Translations under genes and position numbers: made by a program
Notes under the pieces: model-generated
Told to the model about the DNA's origin: nothing
What the model saw: only the letters and a program-made list of their open reading frames with translations
Databases searched by the model: none
Assembly (NCBI RefSeq): GCF_033958435.1
Contig: NC_134160.1
Location: 10,589,001-10,653,000 of the forward strand
Direction of reading: 5' to 3'
Source of the DNA: Carettochelys insculpta
Taxonomy: Eukaryota; Chordata; Testudines; Carettochelyidae
DNA: 64,000 bases
Part shown: one piece after another, positions 12,356 through 24,347 of the stretch
How positions within the stretch are numbered: the stretch's first letter is position 1
Layout of the letters: every line of letters starts with the position of its first letter

Positions 12356-12361
12356 AATAAA
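12356..12361 (+). terminator. Second candidate poly(A) signal downstream of the TPBG-like exon
   Basis: AATAAA is followed within 20-40 bases by a GT-rich element (gtgctgttggggtg), the usual context of a functional cleavage site. No other coding exon was recognised between 11,045 and here, so a long 3' UTR of the TPBG-like gene is the simplest reading. Confidence 0.4.
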
Positions 12362-13526
12362 CGATTTCTCAAACTGCCGTGCTGTTGGGGTGAAGGAAGG
12401 GCGCAGAGGGGTCCCTTAGCGCCGTGTGACTAGACTGCGCCATGACGTCTGGCCTGGGGCTGGCCTGCCTCGTGGCTGCTTGGCAGGAGCCTCTGTGAGC
12501 CCCAGGAGCTCCAGCCATCCTCCATGGTGGCTAGCCTGGCTGTGCTCCCCCTGCACCCAGAGGCTGGGATCTGCCTTTTGCACAGCCTGTTCTTGCTCCT
12601 GTGGAAAACCACCAGCCCTAGGCGTGAGCGGGTTGTGGTGGCCCGAGACACGCTGAGAGCACAGCCTGTGAGCGTTTGGCAGGGGCTGCTGCTCTTGGGG
12701 GGGCACGGACTGTAGCATTCTATCCTGGTGGACTCCTAGGGAAACTGAGGCACCAACAGCCCGATTCGCCGCTGCCCTGTGCCAAGAGCTTACCGCCGGC
12801 GGGGCAAAGAGGAGGGAAAGCTGCCATGTTGCTCTGGAGCTCATGTCTAGGAGAGGGCGATGGTGAACCGGAGCCGCGAGGTTAAGGCCCGCGGTGATGT
12901 AAAGTGCTTCTGCTCCTAGGGGGCCCCTTCAGACAGCGCAGGCCAGACCTGCTGGTGCAGGAGCAAGTGCCCCAAGGCCGCCTATTCCAAACAGCCTGGG
13001 GCCCTGGCCCCTTTAAATCACTGTGCAAGTGCTGAGTGGCACCCGCCAGGGAGCACTGTGGGGAAGGTGGGTGCCACAGGCCAGGCAGTACTGAGAGCTG
13101 GCTGCCCAGCCCCGCCCCTTCTTGAGCACAGAGGGCCCCCCCCCCCCGCCGACTCCTTTGCTGGGGATGGCCCGGCGAGGCCGTCGGCTCCCCTGATAGG
13201 GCCTAGACATCAGAGTGCAGCAGGAGCCCAGGCCCGAGGTGAAAATGCTGCTCAAAGACTTGTCGGGGGCTCTCAGCTGCAGCGGGGACCCCGGAGCCCC
13301 CCATTGCACTCCCTGCTCCAGACCAGTGCCCCTCTGCGCTGGCCGCGGCTGGGTATCAAGGAGCAGGCGGCCTGCATGGTCACGTCCTTTGCACAGAACC
13401 GGTTCATCCTCTTCCTCAGCCGCGTGCCTCAGCTGCTGGCCAAGCACCACAGGCTCTCCCGCAGGGCCCGCTCCGCAGGGCGGAGGAGACGAAAGCCCCG
13501 ACCCTCCCCAGCGCCCTCTCCTAGCG

Positions 13527-14394
13527 CAGGGGCACCCAAACTTGTCAGCAGCCGGCCCCTTCTGAGTTTTGAGAAACCCTCACCCCCCCACCTCTTCTTT
13601 ACCATTGTCCAGCCCCCTCTAACCGAAAACTCAATTCGTAAGTTAAAATGAACACGAAAACTTGATATAAAAATGTAACTTAAAATGAAAAACAGGACAA
13701 GTAGTTTTTCTTGGTCCCTTGCGGGTGCCCAGTGTAGCCCCCGCTGGCCAGCTGCCTGAGCCCTGTGCTACCAGAGCCGCCCGACCGAGCCCTGTGCTGC
13801 CAGGGCCAGCTGCCCACCCTCCCACCTACCAGCTGCCGGGGGCCCGCACTGCCATGGCCAGCTGCCTGCCTGGTAATCCAAACCGGCTGAGCCCTGCGCT
13901 GCCGGGGCCAGCCAGCCACCCCACCCCAGCCCGAGCCTTCCGAGCCCCACAATACTGGGGCCAGCCACCCAAGCCCCATGAGCCCTGTAAGCCGGCCGCC
14001 CCACCCCCATGAGTTCCCCCACCCTTGCCCTTCCCCTCTCCGAAAGCCAGGGACCACAAGCCCCCACTCTCACCCCATCCCCCTCCCATGAGCCAGGCAC
14101 CCCCAGCCCCCCATCTCCTCCTCTTCCTCCCTCCCCTCCCCAACCCACACTCACCCCCCTTTGCAGGAGGCAGCTAGCTCCACGAGGGGCTTTGCCGCCT
14201 GCCTGCTTTTTATAGCGGCTGCGCCGGGTCACCCACATAAAATGGCAGGGGCTGAGAGCCGGAAGCAAAGGCCGGCTCTTTCTTCGGGTGGGTGGAATGA
14301 CCGTTGGGGGGGGGGGGGTCTGGGTCACCTCATGCCCCCCCCCCCCCCCCCCCCCGGCGAATTTCTCCACACGCCCCAGTTTGGGAAGCCATGT
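13527..14394. mobile_element. Non-autonomous hAT-like DNA transposon
   Basis: The left end caggggcacccaaact and the right end agtttgggaagccatg are imperfect inverted repeats of the type found in hAT/Charlie elements. Octamers tcctagcg (13519-13526) and tcctacca (14395-14402) flank it and match at six of eight positions, as expected for an old 8-bp target duplication. The interior has no transposase and contains C-rich repeats and homopolymers (13 G at 14306-14318; 22 C at 14335-14356) that may be unreliable in assembly. Confidence 0.65.
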
Positions 14395-14900
14395 CCTACC
14401 AGGCTGCTTCTGCTGGTTTCAGTGTCCCCCCAGCCCAGGTCCAGTGATCAGTGTTCTGCTGCCCGTGTAAATCCCTCATCCCAGGCACCCTCCTGTGAGC
14501 TTGTTCACAGCAGGTGGCCGCACCCTGTGGGTGTTTGGGGCATCTCTCTTAGCCCCCAGATTCCCGGCATGTACCTGCCCTCGGGGGACGCAGAGTGTTC
14601 TCGTCATTCAGACAAGGCCTCAGACTTTCCACACCCGGAGGTTTCCCAGTGACATAAATCTGACATGACAATGACCCTGGCTACCTGAGGCTCTTACCAC
14701 GGCCTGGCAGAACTTGTTCTTTAGGCAAAACAGGGGGTTAGACTGTGATGTGCCTGAGCCATGCTGGGCCAGGAGGAGCAGCAAGAGGGGCAGGAAGTTA
14801 AGTGTAGTCAGGGGCTGGGAGACAGGGGCGGGTGTGTGCATCAAAGCATTGCTATCGTTTAAAAACTCCCCATTTCAAGGCCCAACTTAGGTGCCGCTGG

Positions 14901-15109
14901 TATAAAAGTGGGGCTGGGGAGCCCCTGGGACTCCTCGGCTCAGCTCGCTGCCTTGCCACCCGCCACCAGCGCTTTTCAGAGATTCCCTCACCACAAGCGC
15001 AGGGCCAGGATCACCAGGAGCAGCCTGCCCGGCTCTGACACAAGGCTGCGGGAGGGACAGTTCGTGGTCTCCTTCCCCAGTGATCTCCACAACAACTCAC
15101 CCAGGTCAG
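14901..15109 (+). promoter_or_regulatory. TATA box and candidate first exon
   Basis: TATAAAAG begins at 14901. From the usual spacing, transcription would start near 14,930 and the exon would end at 15,109, before a good donor (GTCAG|GTGAGC). The exon has no ATG, so it would be untranslated. It could be an alternative SYTL1 promoter or an unrelated transcript. Tissue-specific genes often use such a TATA promoter, but nothing here proves use. Confidence 0.35.
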
Positions 15110-15916
15110 GTGAGCATCTCTGCTTCGGGGGCGCCATCTGCTCCCATCTGCATGCTGGCACCGTGGAGTGGGCACTGCCAGGAGATTTCTGCCCAGCTAC
15201 ACGATGGCTCTGATGCAGCCCACTCCCCTCGGCCTCCCCGAAAGGTGTGGGGGGGGTGCCTTTGGTCTGAGACATACCTCCCACCACCTGGAGCAGTAAA
15301 ACGTCCCAGCTGCATTGTGGGGGGCAGGGGCGGGGAAGCTCACACAGCTGAATTGTGGGGGGGATCTGTCACTGCAGGCTGGGCTGGGCACCACAGGGGA
15401 TCTGTGAAGAGGCCTCTCGCCTCCCCACCACAGTGGAACTCCCCCTCCCTGTCCGAGGCTGCTGAGCCATGGAGGAGCCCCCGGGGTCAGGGTCCCCACT
15501 TGCACTGGCCCTGTCCAGCCTCTCCCCTAGATTCTCAGGGCAGGAGGGCGGCTGGTGGAGCAGAGGCTCTCAGGTGCCGTCAGGCTAGTGGGTGCTGGTG
15601 TCTCATGAGTCCTGGAGCTCAGGCCCACCCCCTTTGCTGCCCCAGGTGGCTGGAGCCCAGTAGCACTGGGGAGGCCTTTCCCCGGCAGGGCTGGGCAGGT
15701 GGGCGCCCACAATACCGTGCCCTTGTGGCCAGACAGGGATCCAGGGCCGGGGAGAGGCTGGTAGCCAGGAGGAGGCTGCAGGGTCTAAACAAGCTCATTT
15801 CAGAGCTGCTCATGCTTTCTGGGGGAAGATGCACTCAGGTCTCCTCCTGCTGTGGTCACCTTGCCCTGGAACTGAGGGTGGGGAGCTGAGCAGCTCCTGC
15901 TTGCTCCCCAGAGCCT

Positions 15917-16318
15917 CCATGGGTGCACAGGGTGTGTGTGCACAAGGGTCTATGTATGTGTGCATGTGTGCACGGGGGTGCACACGTGAATGCATGGTGA
16001 TATGCACGTGTGTGTGCATGTGGGTGCACATGTATGTGCATGGGGTGTACATGGGTGTGAGTGCATGGGGGGTGTGCATGCACATATGTATATGTGGCTG
16101 TGTGCACACATGAGAGTGCATGGGGATATGCGTGTGTGTGCATGAGGTGTACATGTGTGTGCATGGGGTGTGTGCACAGATGTGAGTGCATGGGGATGTG
16201 TGTGTGCATGGGGGTGTGCACAGATGTGAGTGCATGGGGATGTGTGTGTGTGCATGGGGTGTGTGCACAGATGTGAGTGCATGGGGATGTGTGTGTGTGT
16301 GCATGGGGGTTGTGCACG
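15917..16318. repeat. TG-rich minisatellite
   Basis: Degenerate tandem units built on gtgcacagatgtgagtgcat and ggggatgtgtgtgtg, about 40-45 bases long, are clearest at 16,155-16,315. The His/Thr-rich reading frames on the minus strand here are products of the repeat and not genes. Confidence 0.85.
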
Positions 16319-17299
16319 CATGCTCAGAGCCGGCCCAGCCAGTGCGAGGCCCCAGGCGGGAGGCTGACAGCAGGCTCCACAGCGGTGGATGCTCCTGCCA
16401 TTTGGAGTGCAGGGTGCTGAAGGTGCGCCCTTAAGCTCCCAGCCTTGCCCTAAGTGCACATAAACATGAATGTACATTGGGAGGAACAGAACCAGGCTTT
16501 GAAGACCCCCCTCCTGGTTTTTTGGCCAGGGCCATCCAGAGGGGAGGGCAGGGCCCAGGGCAACCCCCAGTGCCCCAGGCATGGGTCCTGAGGTCTCCCC
16601 CACCCACACGCTCACCATGTGGGTGGTGGGAGCAGGAGCCTGCTCTGCCCTGCTGGGCCGTGCCATGCCCCTCCGCCTCGCTGCCTGGGCATTGGGAACT
16701 GGAGGGGCGTGCCACTGGGGCCTGGGGGCTCTGCCGCCTGCATGGTGAATGGCAGCAGGAGAGAAGGGGAGGTGACTCCTGCTGCCTCCACCGCCTGACC
16801 CTCGGCCGCAGGTATCCCCCTGTCCATAGGATGCTTGGGGTGACTGCCCCAGTTCCTCCTATGCATGGGGCGGCTCTGGCCCCAGCCGGCCCCTGGAGTC
16901 TGGCTCTAGCCATGCCCCGCAGCCCTGCAGGGAGCCTGGGTGAGTCTGCACCTTGCCCCTCGCCGTCAGTGGAAGCAGCAAGAGGCCTGTAGCTGGAGCC
17001 GGTGAATGGCTCGCTAACCGCTGGCGTCAGGCGATCCTGGATCCTGCCCCTGCCAGGGGACTGGGGGCCTCATCTCCAAGCCAGGGCCACAGAATCGGGG
17101 CTCTGCGTTGCTGAGGCCCCTGGAAAGGGTGGCAGAGCTCTCCCCCGGGAGCCCCTCAACCACCGGCTGCCCCAGTGCCCGGTCGTTAAAAGCGCCCAAA
17201 GGACCGGGCTGTGACACTGGTGGGGCTGCCACGAGGTGCCCCGGGTCTGGCTCAGACTCTCTCCTGTGCTCAGCTGGGGCGCGTGCCCAGCAGCCGTCC

Positions 17300-17790
17300 T
17301 GGGGGCCACCCCATCCCAGGGGCCGTGTGGGGCTGTGCCCGCTGGGCGCTGCCAGGGGGCGGGTGGGCAGCGGGGTGCCAGTGCGCTGGTGGTCCCAGGC
17401 CCCTCTGCAGGGGGCGGTGGTGGCCCAGCCGGGTCTGTCCCGGTCGCCCAGACTCCCTGCCCCGCCCACCCCCGCGCTGCCCCCCAGTCCGGTCCGGGCG
17501 GCCGCGCTGGCTCCAGGCCCGGGTTTCCAGCCGGCTCTGTGGGCCGCGTTTCCTCCCCTTGCGGTTGACTCAGGCTTAGGGCTTCTGCCGAGGCTGCCGC
17601 CGGGGAGTTTTGCAAACACGGTGCGGGGCGGGGCGCGGGGCGCGGGGCGGAAGAGCGCGAACTTCTGCTCCTGCAGAGGCGGCTGCAAGGACCCGGATCC
17701 CCCGGCCGCTCCCCTGCCCTCCCCTCTCCTCCCGGCCAGCGCGGGCGCCCACCTGGCCAGGTAACGCCGCCTCCGGGCGTGCGGGGCTCC
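17300..17790 (+). promoter_or_regulatory. CpG island with candidate SYTL1 promoter and 5' untranslated exon
   Basis: This stretch is very rich in CpG and carries GC boxes around 17,624-17,650. A clean splice donor, CCAG|GTAACG, falls at 17760/17761. An exon of about 100 bases from near 17,660 to 17,760 would splice on to the SYTL1 start-codon exon at 24.3 kb. No coding potential is claimed. The link to SYTL1 rests on strand and distance only; transcript data would settle it. Confidence 0.55.
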
Positions 17791-17935
17791 CACCTGCTGC
17801 AAAGGGGGGCAGGGCTGGGGAGGCAAAACAGGAGCCTGCACCCCCCATCCCCGGGAAGCCCGGCCCGGCCCGGGCTTGTGCTACTCCTGTCCTGCCCTGG
17901 GGGGGCTGTTCAGACACGGGTGCGGGGGCCGGGGG

Positions 17936-18247
17936 GAAGTTGGCTGCAGGGGCTGCCCCTGCTCTGCAGCCTGGCCAGGGTTCCCACTCGGGCTTCCCTT
18001 TTCCTGGCTGGGGGGGCCGTGGGGCGGGTCACCTGGAGCCCCCGCGCTGGGCTCGCCGGCAGGAGATGTGGCCTCTCCCAGGCAGAGGGGCTGGGGTTCA
18101 GCGGGGGGCTGGGGTGCGGTGACTGGGGCTTGGGCTCCCAGGCTCCACTTTTGGCATGGATTTGTGCTGGGCGCTGCAGGAGCCAGGGCAGCTGCCAGGC
18201 TGGAGGTGCTGCTCGCCGGGTGGGGGCTGAAACCCCGTCCCAGGCCT
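17936..18247. repeat. Direct duplication, copy A
   Basis: About 312 bases match 20,940-21,250 in the same orientation (for example gctcgccggcaggagatgtg and ccacttttggcatggatttg). Similarity stops abruptly at both ends. It is either a local duplication or two copies of a dispersed repeat. It lies just downstream of the CpG island, probably in SYTL1 intron 1. Confidence 0.85.
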
Positions 18248-19578
18248 GCTGTGGGGGCTGGACAAGGTAGGAAAAAAAGCCCCGGGAAACTGGACGGAAA
18301 GCTGGGCTGGGACAGGACCAGCTCTGTGCATAGAGTCGGGGGGGGGGGGGTGCTGCTGTCCAGCACCTGCCACGTTTCACCCCAGAGGTGGCCGCATTGC
18401 TGTGCGGAACATGGAGAGACCGGGGTACAGCTGGGAGTTGTTCCAGCTTGGGAGATGCTTTGGGTGCACCTTGTATTTCAGCTCATGGCGGGGACGGGAG
18501 CGTGTTTGCCTGGAGCTGCGGTGTGTGCGTGGGGTGTGCCTAGCGCGTCTGTGAACGGTGACAGGGCCAAGTGCATGGGCGTATGTGTGTGTCACAGGCG
18601 TGCCTGGGCTCAGCCGGTGTTATTTTGAGCACTAGACAGCATCGCCTTCATAAACAAACAGAGCCGGCGTCCTGCACCCCCGGGTGCTGCCCACTGGGGT
18701 CCCAGCCGGGCACAGCAGCAGAACCTCAGCGAGCGCATCTCTGGCGAGACAGTCAGACCTCAGGTCCAGTTTGATTCCTGGGGTGGTGGGTGGGTGGCGC
18801 GGCGTGTGGGCTTCATGTGCGCATGTTTGAAGCCCACGGGGGGGTTGTGAGCAGTGTGGAAGTAAAACAGTGGGAACCTCCTCCAGGAGAGGCTCACTGT
18901 GCCCTGGGTCTCCCCGCTGCTGGCCCCACCTGCTTCATTTGCTGCTGAAATGCAGCCACCTCTGGGGTGGGGGAGCAGAGCTCATGTTCCCCCATCCTCT
19001 TTCTAAATGCTGGAGGCAAGGCTTGGTTCATTCTCTTCCCAGAGACTCCAACTTCTCTGCTCCCAGGCTGGGCAGGTATCTCAGCCTTGCTGCTTAGCTG
19101 TCCCGGCTAGTATCCCGCCTGGCGGTGGGCTGGGCCTAGGGTCAGCCCCTCTTCTCTGTGGCGGGCTTTGGTTGACTTGTCTCCCCCATCCCGGCATCCA
19201 GGATCTTGATGTAGGGGGACGCTGGCCTGTCTCAGCACCGGGGGACCAGGAGATCTCAGGTCATTCGCTCTCCGTTGCTCCATATAACAGACTCCTTCAA
19301 GCTCTGGGCAACCTCCAGCTGGGAGCTGGGGTACAGGAAGGGGAGGCAGCCAGTGGCAGGGAATTGGAGAGCTGGTGTTTGGGAAGCTGGGGTCACAGGC
19401 TGCATGAGGGGAGGCCAGGGGCTGTGTGCTGTGAGCAGGACCTGAGGGGAAGGGGGTCTGGAGATGGGCCCCTGGTCTGTGGCGGGCTCCTGGGGCTGTT
19501 GTCCCTGGCAGCCCTTAGCACCACCTTGGAACCTGAGGACGGTGGGGGGGTGACCATGGAACAGAGGTGCCAAAACAA

Positions 19579-19881
19579 CCCCCAAAAGTTACTTGAGTGA
19601 AAGTGCACCTGGAGGGGGGTGGGTGTAATTAAGTAAAAGTTAAATGGCCTTTCTGGGAAACAACTTGAGTAAAGGTTCAGGCTGTCGCTCCTAGATTGTA
19701 CCGGAGCGTCCAGGAGTACAAGGCAACCACCGCACTGAGATCCATGGATACCTGAGTACAATGAAGATGTGGTGATTGTTGTACTTCTACTCAAATAGTT
19801 TTCCAGAGGGGCACACTGACTTGTACTTCATTACATCTTTCCCCAAAGTAGCTGTACTTTTACTTGAGTAACTTTTGGGGG
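19579..19881. mobile_element. MITE with about 25-bp terminal inverted repeats
   Basis: The left end cccccaaaagttacttgagt and the right end acttgagtaacttttggggg are inverted complements. Internal copies of acttgagta and gtactttt recur. The length is about 300 bases with no coding content. A related element begins at about 63,823. I find no convincing target duplication here. Confidence 0.75.
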
Positions 19882-20939
19882 TACTCGGGGGGGGGGGGCT
19901 GAGGCTCATCCTGGGGGCAAAACGGGCATCAGGTCCCTGTGCTGCACTTGGGGACAGGGCAGCAGGGGGCTGCGGCTTGAGGGCTCCGAAATCAGCTGCT
20001 TTGGCCCCTCCTCCAAGGGCTGTCAGAGACTGTGGCTGTGCACCCCCAGCTCACCCCGCAGCGCAGGCGGCCCGGCAGGGGAACCAAAGCGCAGTCTCTG
20101 CCCTGTAGCCGAGTGACATGATACCTCTGCTCCATCTCTGCCACTCCCGGCCAGGCTGTGCCACGAACCCGTCTCCCAGTGCCATCCAGCCCAGGCTTGC
20201 GAGGGGTGGAGGAGGCAGGCTGGGACCTGCTGCTGGCTTCCTGCTTCCCTGGTCCACCCCTCTCCCCTCCCCTGCCCTGCAGCGTGGGCCATACGGACAA
20301 GGAGCGCGCTGGCAGCTGGCCACGTGCGCCCGCTGGAGATGCTGGGGCTGCACCGTGGTCCCTGCTCCCCTGTGTGGGCCAGGCACAGCTGCTGGGGGAA
20401 AGGCCAGGCCCCCAGCCCTGCTCCCCTGCAGGTGAGCCAGCCCAGGCTGTGCCTGCTGGCCTGGCGTGCAGCCCTGCCCTGCTCTCCTGGGACAGCGGCA
20501 GGCAAATCCCGCGGTGGATCCTGGGTCTGGACTGAATTCCCGCCCTGCTCCTTATGTACTGGCTCAGGGCCCAACCCCCGAGGCCATAGGAAGCGGGGTG
20601 GGGGGGGGGGATCTCCCTGTGCAAAGGACGTTGTCCTGGGGCTGGCTGGGGTGCTGGCAGTGGTGCAGTTCCGTGCTCTGGTGGTGGCCAGAGCTGCCCG
20701 TTCCCAGGCGGGCCAGATGCTTTCTGTGTGGCAAGGGCTGCTCCCTTGCCTCTGCAAATGTTTTCCTTCTGGGCAGGTGCTGCTGTGGTGCTGAGCACCC
20801 TCCCCCACTGGCTGTCCTGTTAAAGCCCAGCCCGTCTGGGAGCAGGGCTGGCACAGAGCCCAGGCTGCTGGTGCAAAACCCCATGGTGCAGCTTCTACCC
20901 TGCCACCAGCGGCTGGACCCCTGGCACCTGCAGGTGGAG

Positions 20940-21250
20940 GAAGTTGGCTGCAGGGGCTGCTCCTGCTTTGTGGCCTGACCAGGGTTCCCATTCGGGCTTC
21001 CCCTTTCCTGCCTGGGGGGGCCCGGGGCAGGTCACCTGGAGCCCTGGCCCTGGGCTCGCCGGCAGGAGATGTGGCCTCTCGCAGGCAGAGGGGCTGGGGT
21101 ACAGCGGGGGGCTGGGGTACAGGTTCCACTTTGGGCTCCCAGGCTCCACTTTTGGCATGGATTTGTGCTGGGCTCTGCAGGAGCCAGGGCAGCTGCCAGG
21201 CTGGAGGTGCTGCTCTCTGGATGGGGGCTGGAACCCCGTCCCAGGCCCTG
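20940..21250. repeat. Direct duplication, copy B
   Basis: This is the partner of 17,936-18,247, offset by 3,004 bases. It differs by scattered substitutions and small indels. Neither copy shows a conserved frame or paired splice sites, so I do not call a duplicated exon. Confidence 0.85.
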
Positions 21251-22477
21251 GATGGGCATTGCCAGCCTGCCAGAGGCCTCATACTGCCTGGCCTCCACCT
21301 TTTCCCCTGGGTTCCAAGCTTCCACTGCTTGTCCTGCACCCCAGCCTTGACACTGCTCTGGTCGCCAGTCAGTCCTTGGAGCAACCCCCAGGAGCAGCCT
21401 CCCCAAAGCCCGGCCCCACCATCTGCCCGAGGCTGTTCTCTGTGCCCCTCAGTTAGCTGGTTTTCTTTGGGGGTTGCAACTCCCAGCCCAGCTAATCCGC
21501 CATCCGCGCTCCCCAACTTACAGATGGGCACGGAGTGGGGAAGGGCCATGCAGCGAGTGGCAGATGGAGCCAGAGCTGGGCATGGAACTGGGAGGAGAAG
21601 CAGGATGAGCAAAGGCCAAGCAGCTGGCAAGGGCCAACTGGCAGCCTGGCTGTGCTGCAGCCCCTTTCCTGCCTGTGGGAGAGACGTGCATTTGCGGTTC
21701 CTCCTCCAGGGTGCACAGCAGACTATGCCCCTTGCCAGGTCTCTGTCCCGATCCTGCTGGCCACATCCCAGAACCCACCTGGCACTGACTCGCTCCTACC
21801 TTGGCAATGCTGGCACAGGTGCCCGGGGACTGACTGCCACTCTGGCCCCCACTGGGAGCACCTCTAGCCCTACCGTGTCCCCGTGAAAAGTCTCTCTCCT
21901 GGTGTCACGCCACTGTGCTGCAGTACAGCCGGGGAAGGCACCAGCCTGTAAAGATATAGCGAGACACTGTTCCGTCCCAGCGACTCTCTGGTAAGCCTTG
22001 GGGATGACTCGCAACCCGATGCACTCCCTGGTCTGCATCACCCCACTGGGCAAATCCCTGCCCTGGGCAGAATTGTATGTGAGCGAACTCCCTGGGCAAA
22101 CACCCCTAACAACGCAGCTGGCTGGCCCAGAGGCAGGGAGGGGTGCACCTGGCCTCTGCTCCAGAGTCGTACTGTCTGGGCCATGTCAAAGCCCCGTGCA
22201 ACCTGGGGTGACTCCTGCAGCCCCTTCCTCCAAGCCTGAGTCATCCTCCCTGCACCAGCGGCCATGCTGCAGCCTGTCTTATTGCAGATGTCCCGAGGAA
22301 GTTGGGTGCGAGCAGCGCTGGAGGGATCCTGCTGCAGTGCAGCTGAGACAGATCTCTAGGTTCTGATCTTGGTTTTGTCGTTGATACTGTGAGGCAAACT
22401 GTTGCCCTGTCCTGTGTCGCAGTTTCCTCCTCTGCAGCAGTGCCTTTGCTAACTGATGGCTGAGATCCAGTGCAGCA

Positions 22478-23150
22478 GCAAAGGACCTGGGGATTACGGT
22501 GGATGAGAGGCTGGATGTGAGTCAACAGTGTGCCCTGGTAGCCAAGGCTAACGGCACATTGGGGTGCATTAGGAGGAGCATTCCAGCAGATCTGGAGAAG
22601 TTGTTATTCCCCTCTACTCAGCACTGGTGAGGCCACAGCTGGAATGACGTGTCCAGTTCTAGGGCCCCAATATAGAAAGGATGTGGATGTGCTGGAGCAG
22701 GTTCAGCAGAGGGTAATGAAAATGACGAAGGGGCTGGAGCACATGACCTCTGAGGAGAGGCTGAGGGCTTTGGGCTTGTTTAGTTTACAGAAGAGAAGAC
22801 TGAGGGGTGATTTAATCGCAGCCTTCAACTTCCTGAAGGGGGCTCTAAAGAGGAGGGGGAGAGGCTGTTCTCAGTGGTGACAGGTGGCAGAACAAGGAGC
22901 GATGGTCTGAAGTTACAGAGGGGGAGGTGTAGGTTGGATATCAGGAAAAATTATTTCCCCAGGAGGGAGGTGAAGCGCTGGAATGTGTTGCCTAGAGAGG
23001 TGGTGGAATCTCCGTCCCTCGAGGTGTTTAAGTGCCAGCTTGACACGGTCCTGGCTGGGATGACTTAGTTGCGGTTGGTCCTGCTTGAAGCAGGGGGCTG
23101 GACTAGGTGACCTCCTACTGTCCCTTCCAGCCCTGGGATTTATGGTTCTC
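22478..23150 (+). mobile_element. CR1 LINE 3' fragment
   Basis: Broken reading frames match the end of CR1 ORF2 ([25 protein letters not shown], the [15 protein letters not shown] region) and run into the 3' UTR ending near 23,148. It is degraded by stops and indels. It lies upstream of the SYTL1 coding exons, probably in the 5' intron. Confidence 0.88.
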
Positions 23151-24347
23151 TGAGGTTTCTGCAGGCAGAGACATGCCAGGCGCTGTATGAATATTCCTCT
23201 CTTCAGTTCTCCCTTTATGGCTGTCCTCGTCCTAATCGCAGCTGGCCAGATAGTCCACCTCTGCCTGCTTTGCCCAATTCGTGAGCCTGCCCTGCTGCCA
23301 GTGCTGCTGTCCCCCCGTCCCCTAAGAGCACCTCCTGCTGGAAGAGCCCGGTGCCGGCTGGCTGCGCTTTCTGTCCTCTTGCCAAGGCACTGCCCCCCAT
23401 TGCCTCCTGCCGGGTGCCCGAGGAGCCGGCTGATTACACCAGCCCCGGATGTCTCTTTGGGACGGTTGTTACAGACCGTCATGAGGAAACCAGCGGTGTG
23501 TGTGGGTGGAGGCCCCAGGGGTGGATTGCATCAGGCAGGAAGGACTCTGCTAGCTGCTGTGAGAACTGCCCTGGAGGGGATGGTTGATCCAACAGAGACG
23601 CTCCCCTCCCAGCTTCTCGGGCCAGCCCCAGGAGGGGGCTATTTGCCTGCATCAGAAGGCTGGAAGGGCAGCCAGGGCGTCCCTGGCTTCAACACACCAC
23701 ACCGTGCCTGGCTTGCCCTTGCAAAGGGAGCCCCCAGCATCTGTAGGCAGGGCCACAGTGCTCCGGTGAGCAGAGCCCTGGCCTGGGGCCCAGGACCTCC
23801 CGCGACTGGCTCCCACAGCCGGGGGCAGAGGGGTGACTCATTTGCCCATCTCAGTAGGCTGCCGTGTGGCCATCACAGGCTCCAGGAGCTGTTAATGGAC
23901 CATTGCTGGAAAGTAGGGTTGGTTGGACGTATTCCTGGAGATGACATCATGAGGTGCTCCTGCCCTGGTCTGCATCCAGAGTGGATCTGGGGTGGTCCTC
24001 AGCTCATCTGGCCTTGTCTCCGCAGGCGGTCAGGATGGAGGGTGACTCCCGGAGCTGCGCAGACCGGAGCTGAGGGACGCTGCCTGCTTTCCTGCCCCTA
24101 CCCTGGGTGTGCTGTGCTACCTTCGGGCCCTGGCTGAGGGACAGAATGGTGCTGGCAGACGGCTGCCCGTCATCCCCCTGGTTCTGTGGTGGGGTGTGAC
24201 TGGGTGAAGGCACCTTGGACTGAGAGGACAGGGCTGGCTTGGCTGCTTGTTCCTGGCCTAGCTGAGCACCAGGAGGAGAGCCCCAGGAGGCGTTGCTCTG
24301 CCCCGGACGGCACCAGCCTGTTCCTTGGGCTCAGCTAGCTGCACGCC

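Larger units (their letters stand above)
18248..24261. other. Probable SYTL1 5' intron sequence
   Basis: Apart from the MITE (19,579), duplication copy B (20,940) and the CR1 (22,478), I see no exon. A plausible acceptor (tgttcctggcctag) ends at 24,261, so the start-codon exon could begin at 24,262; a second (ggctcagctag) lies a few bases before the ATG. Confidence 0.5.

Noticed and set aside
14908..15213. Possible coding first exon after the TATA box
   Set aside because: There is no ATG between the expected start site and the donor at 15110, so at most it is an untranslated exon.
15810..16666. His/Thr-rich minus-strand frames
   Set aside because: They translate a TG-rich minisatellite.
17876..18628. 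A 250-codon plus-strand frame after the CpG island
   Set aside because: Covers one copy of the 312-bp duplication, has no homology I can see, and its counterpart at 20.9 kb does not keep the frame.
20023..21630. A 535-codon minus-strand frame
   Set aside because: GC-rich, low-complexity translation spanning a duplicated segment; no recognisable domain, and it lies in likely SYTL1 intron sequence.
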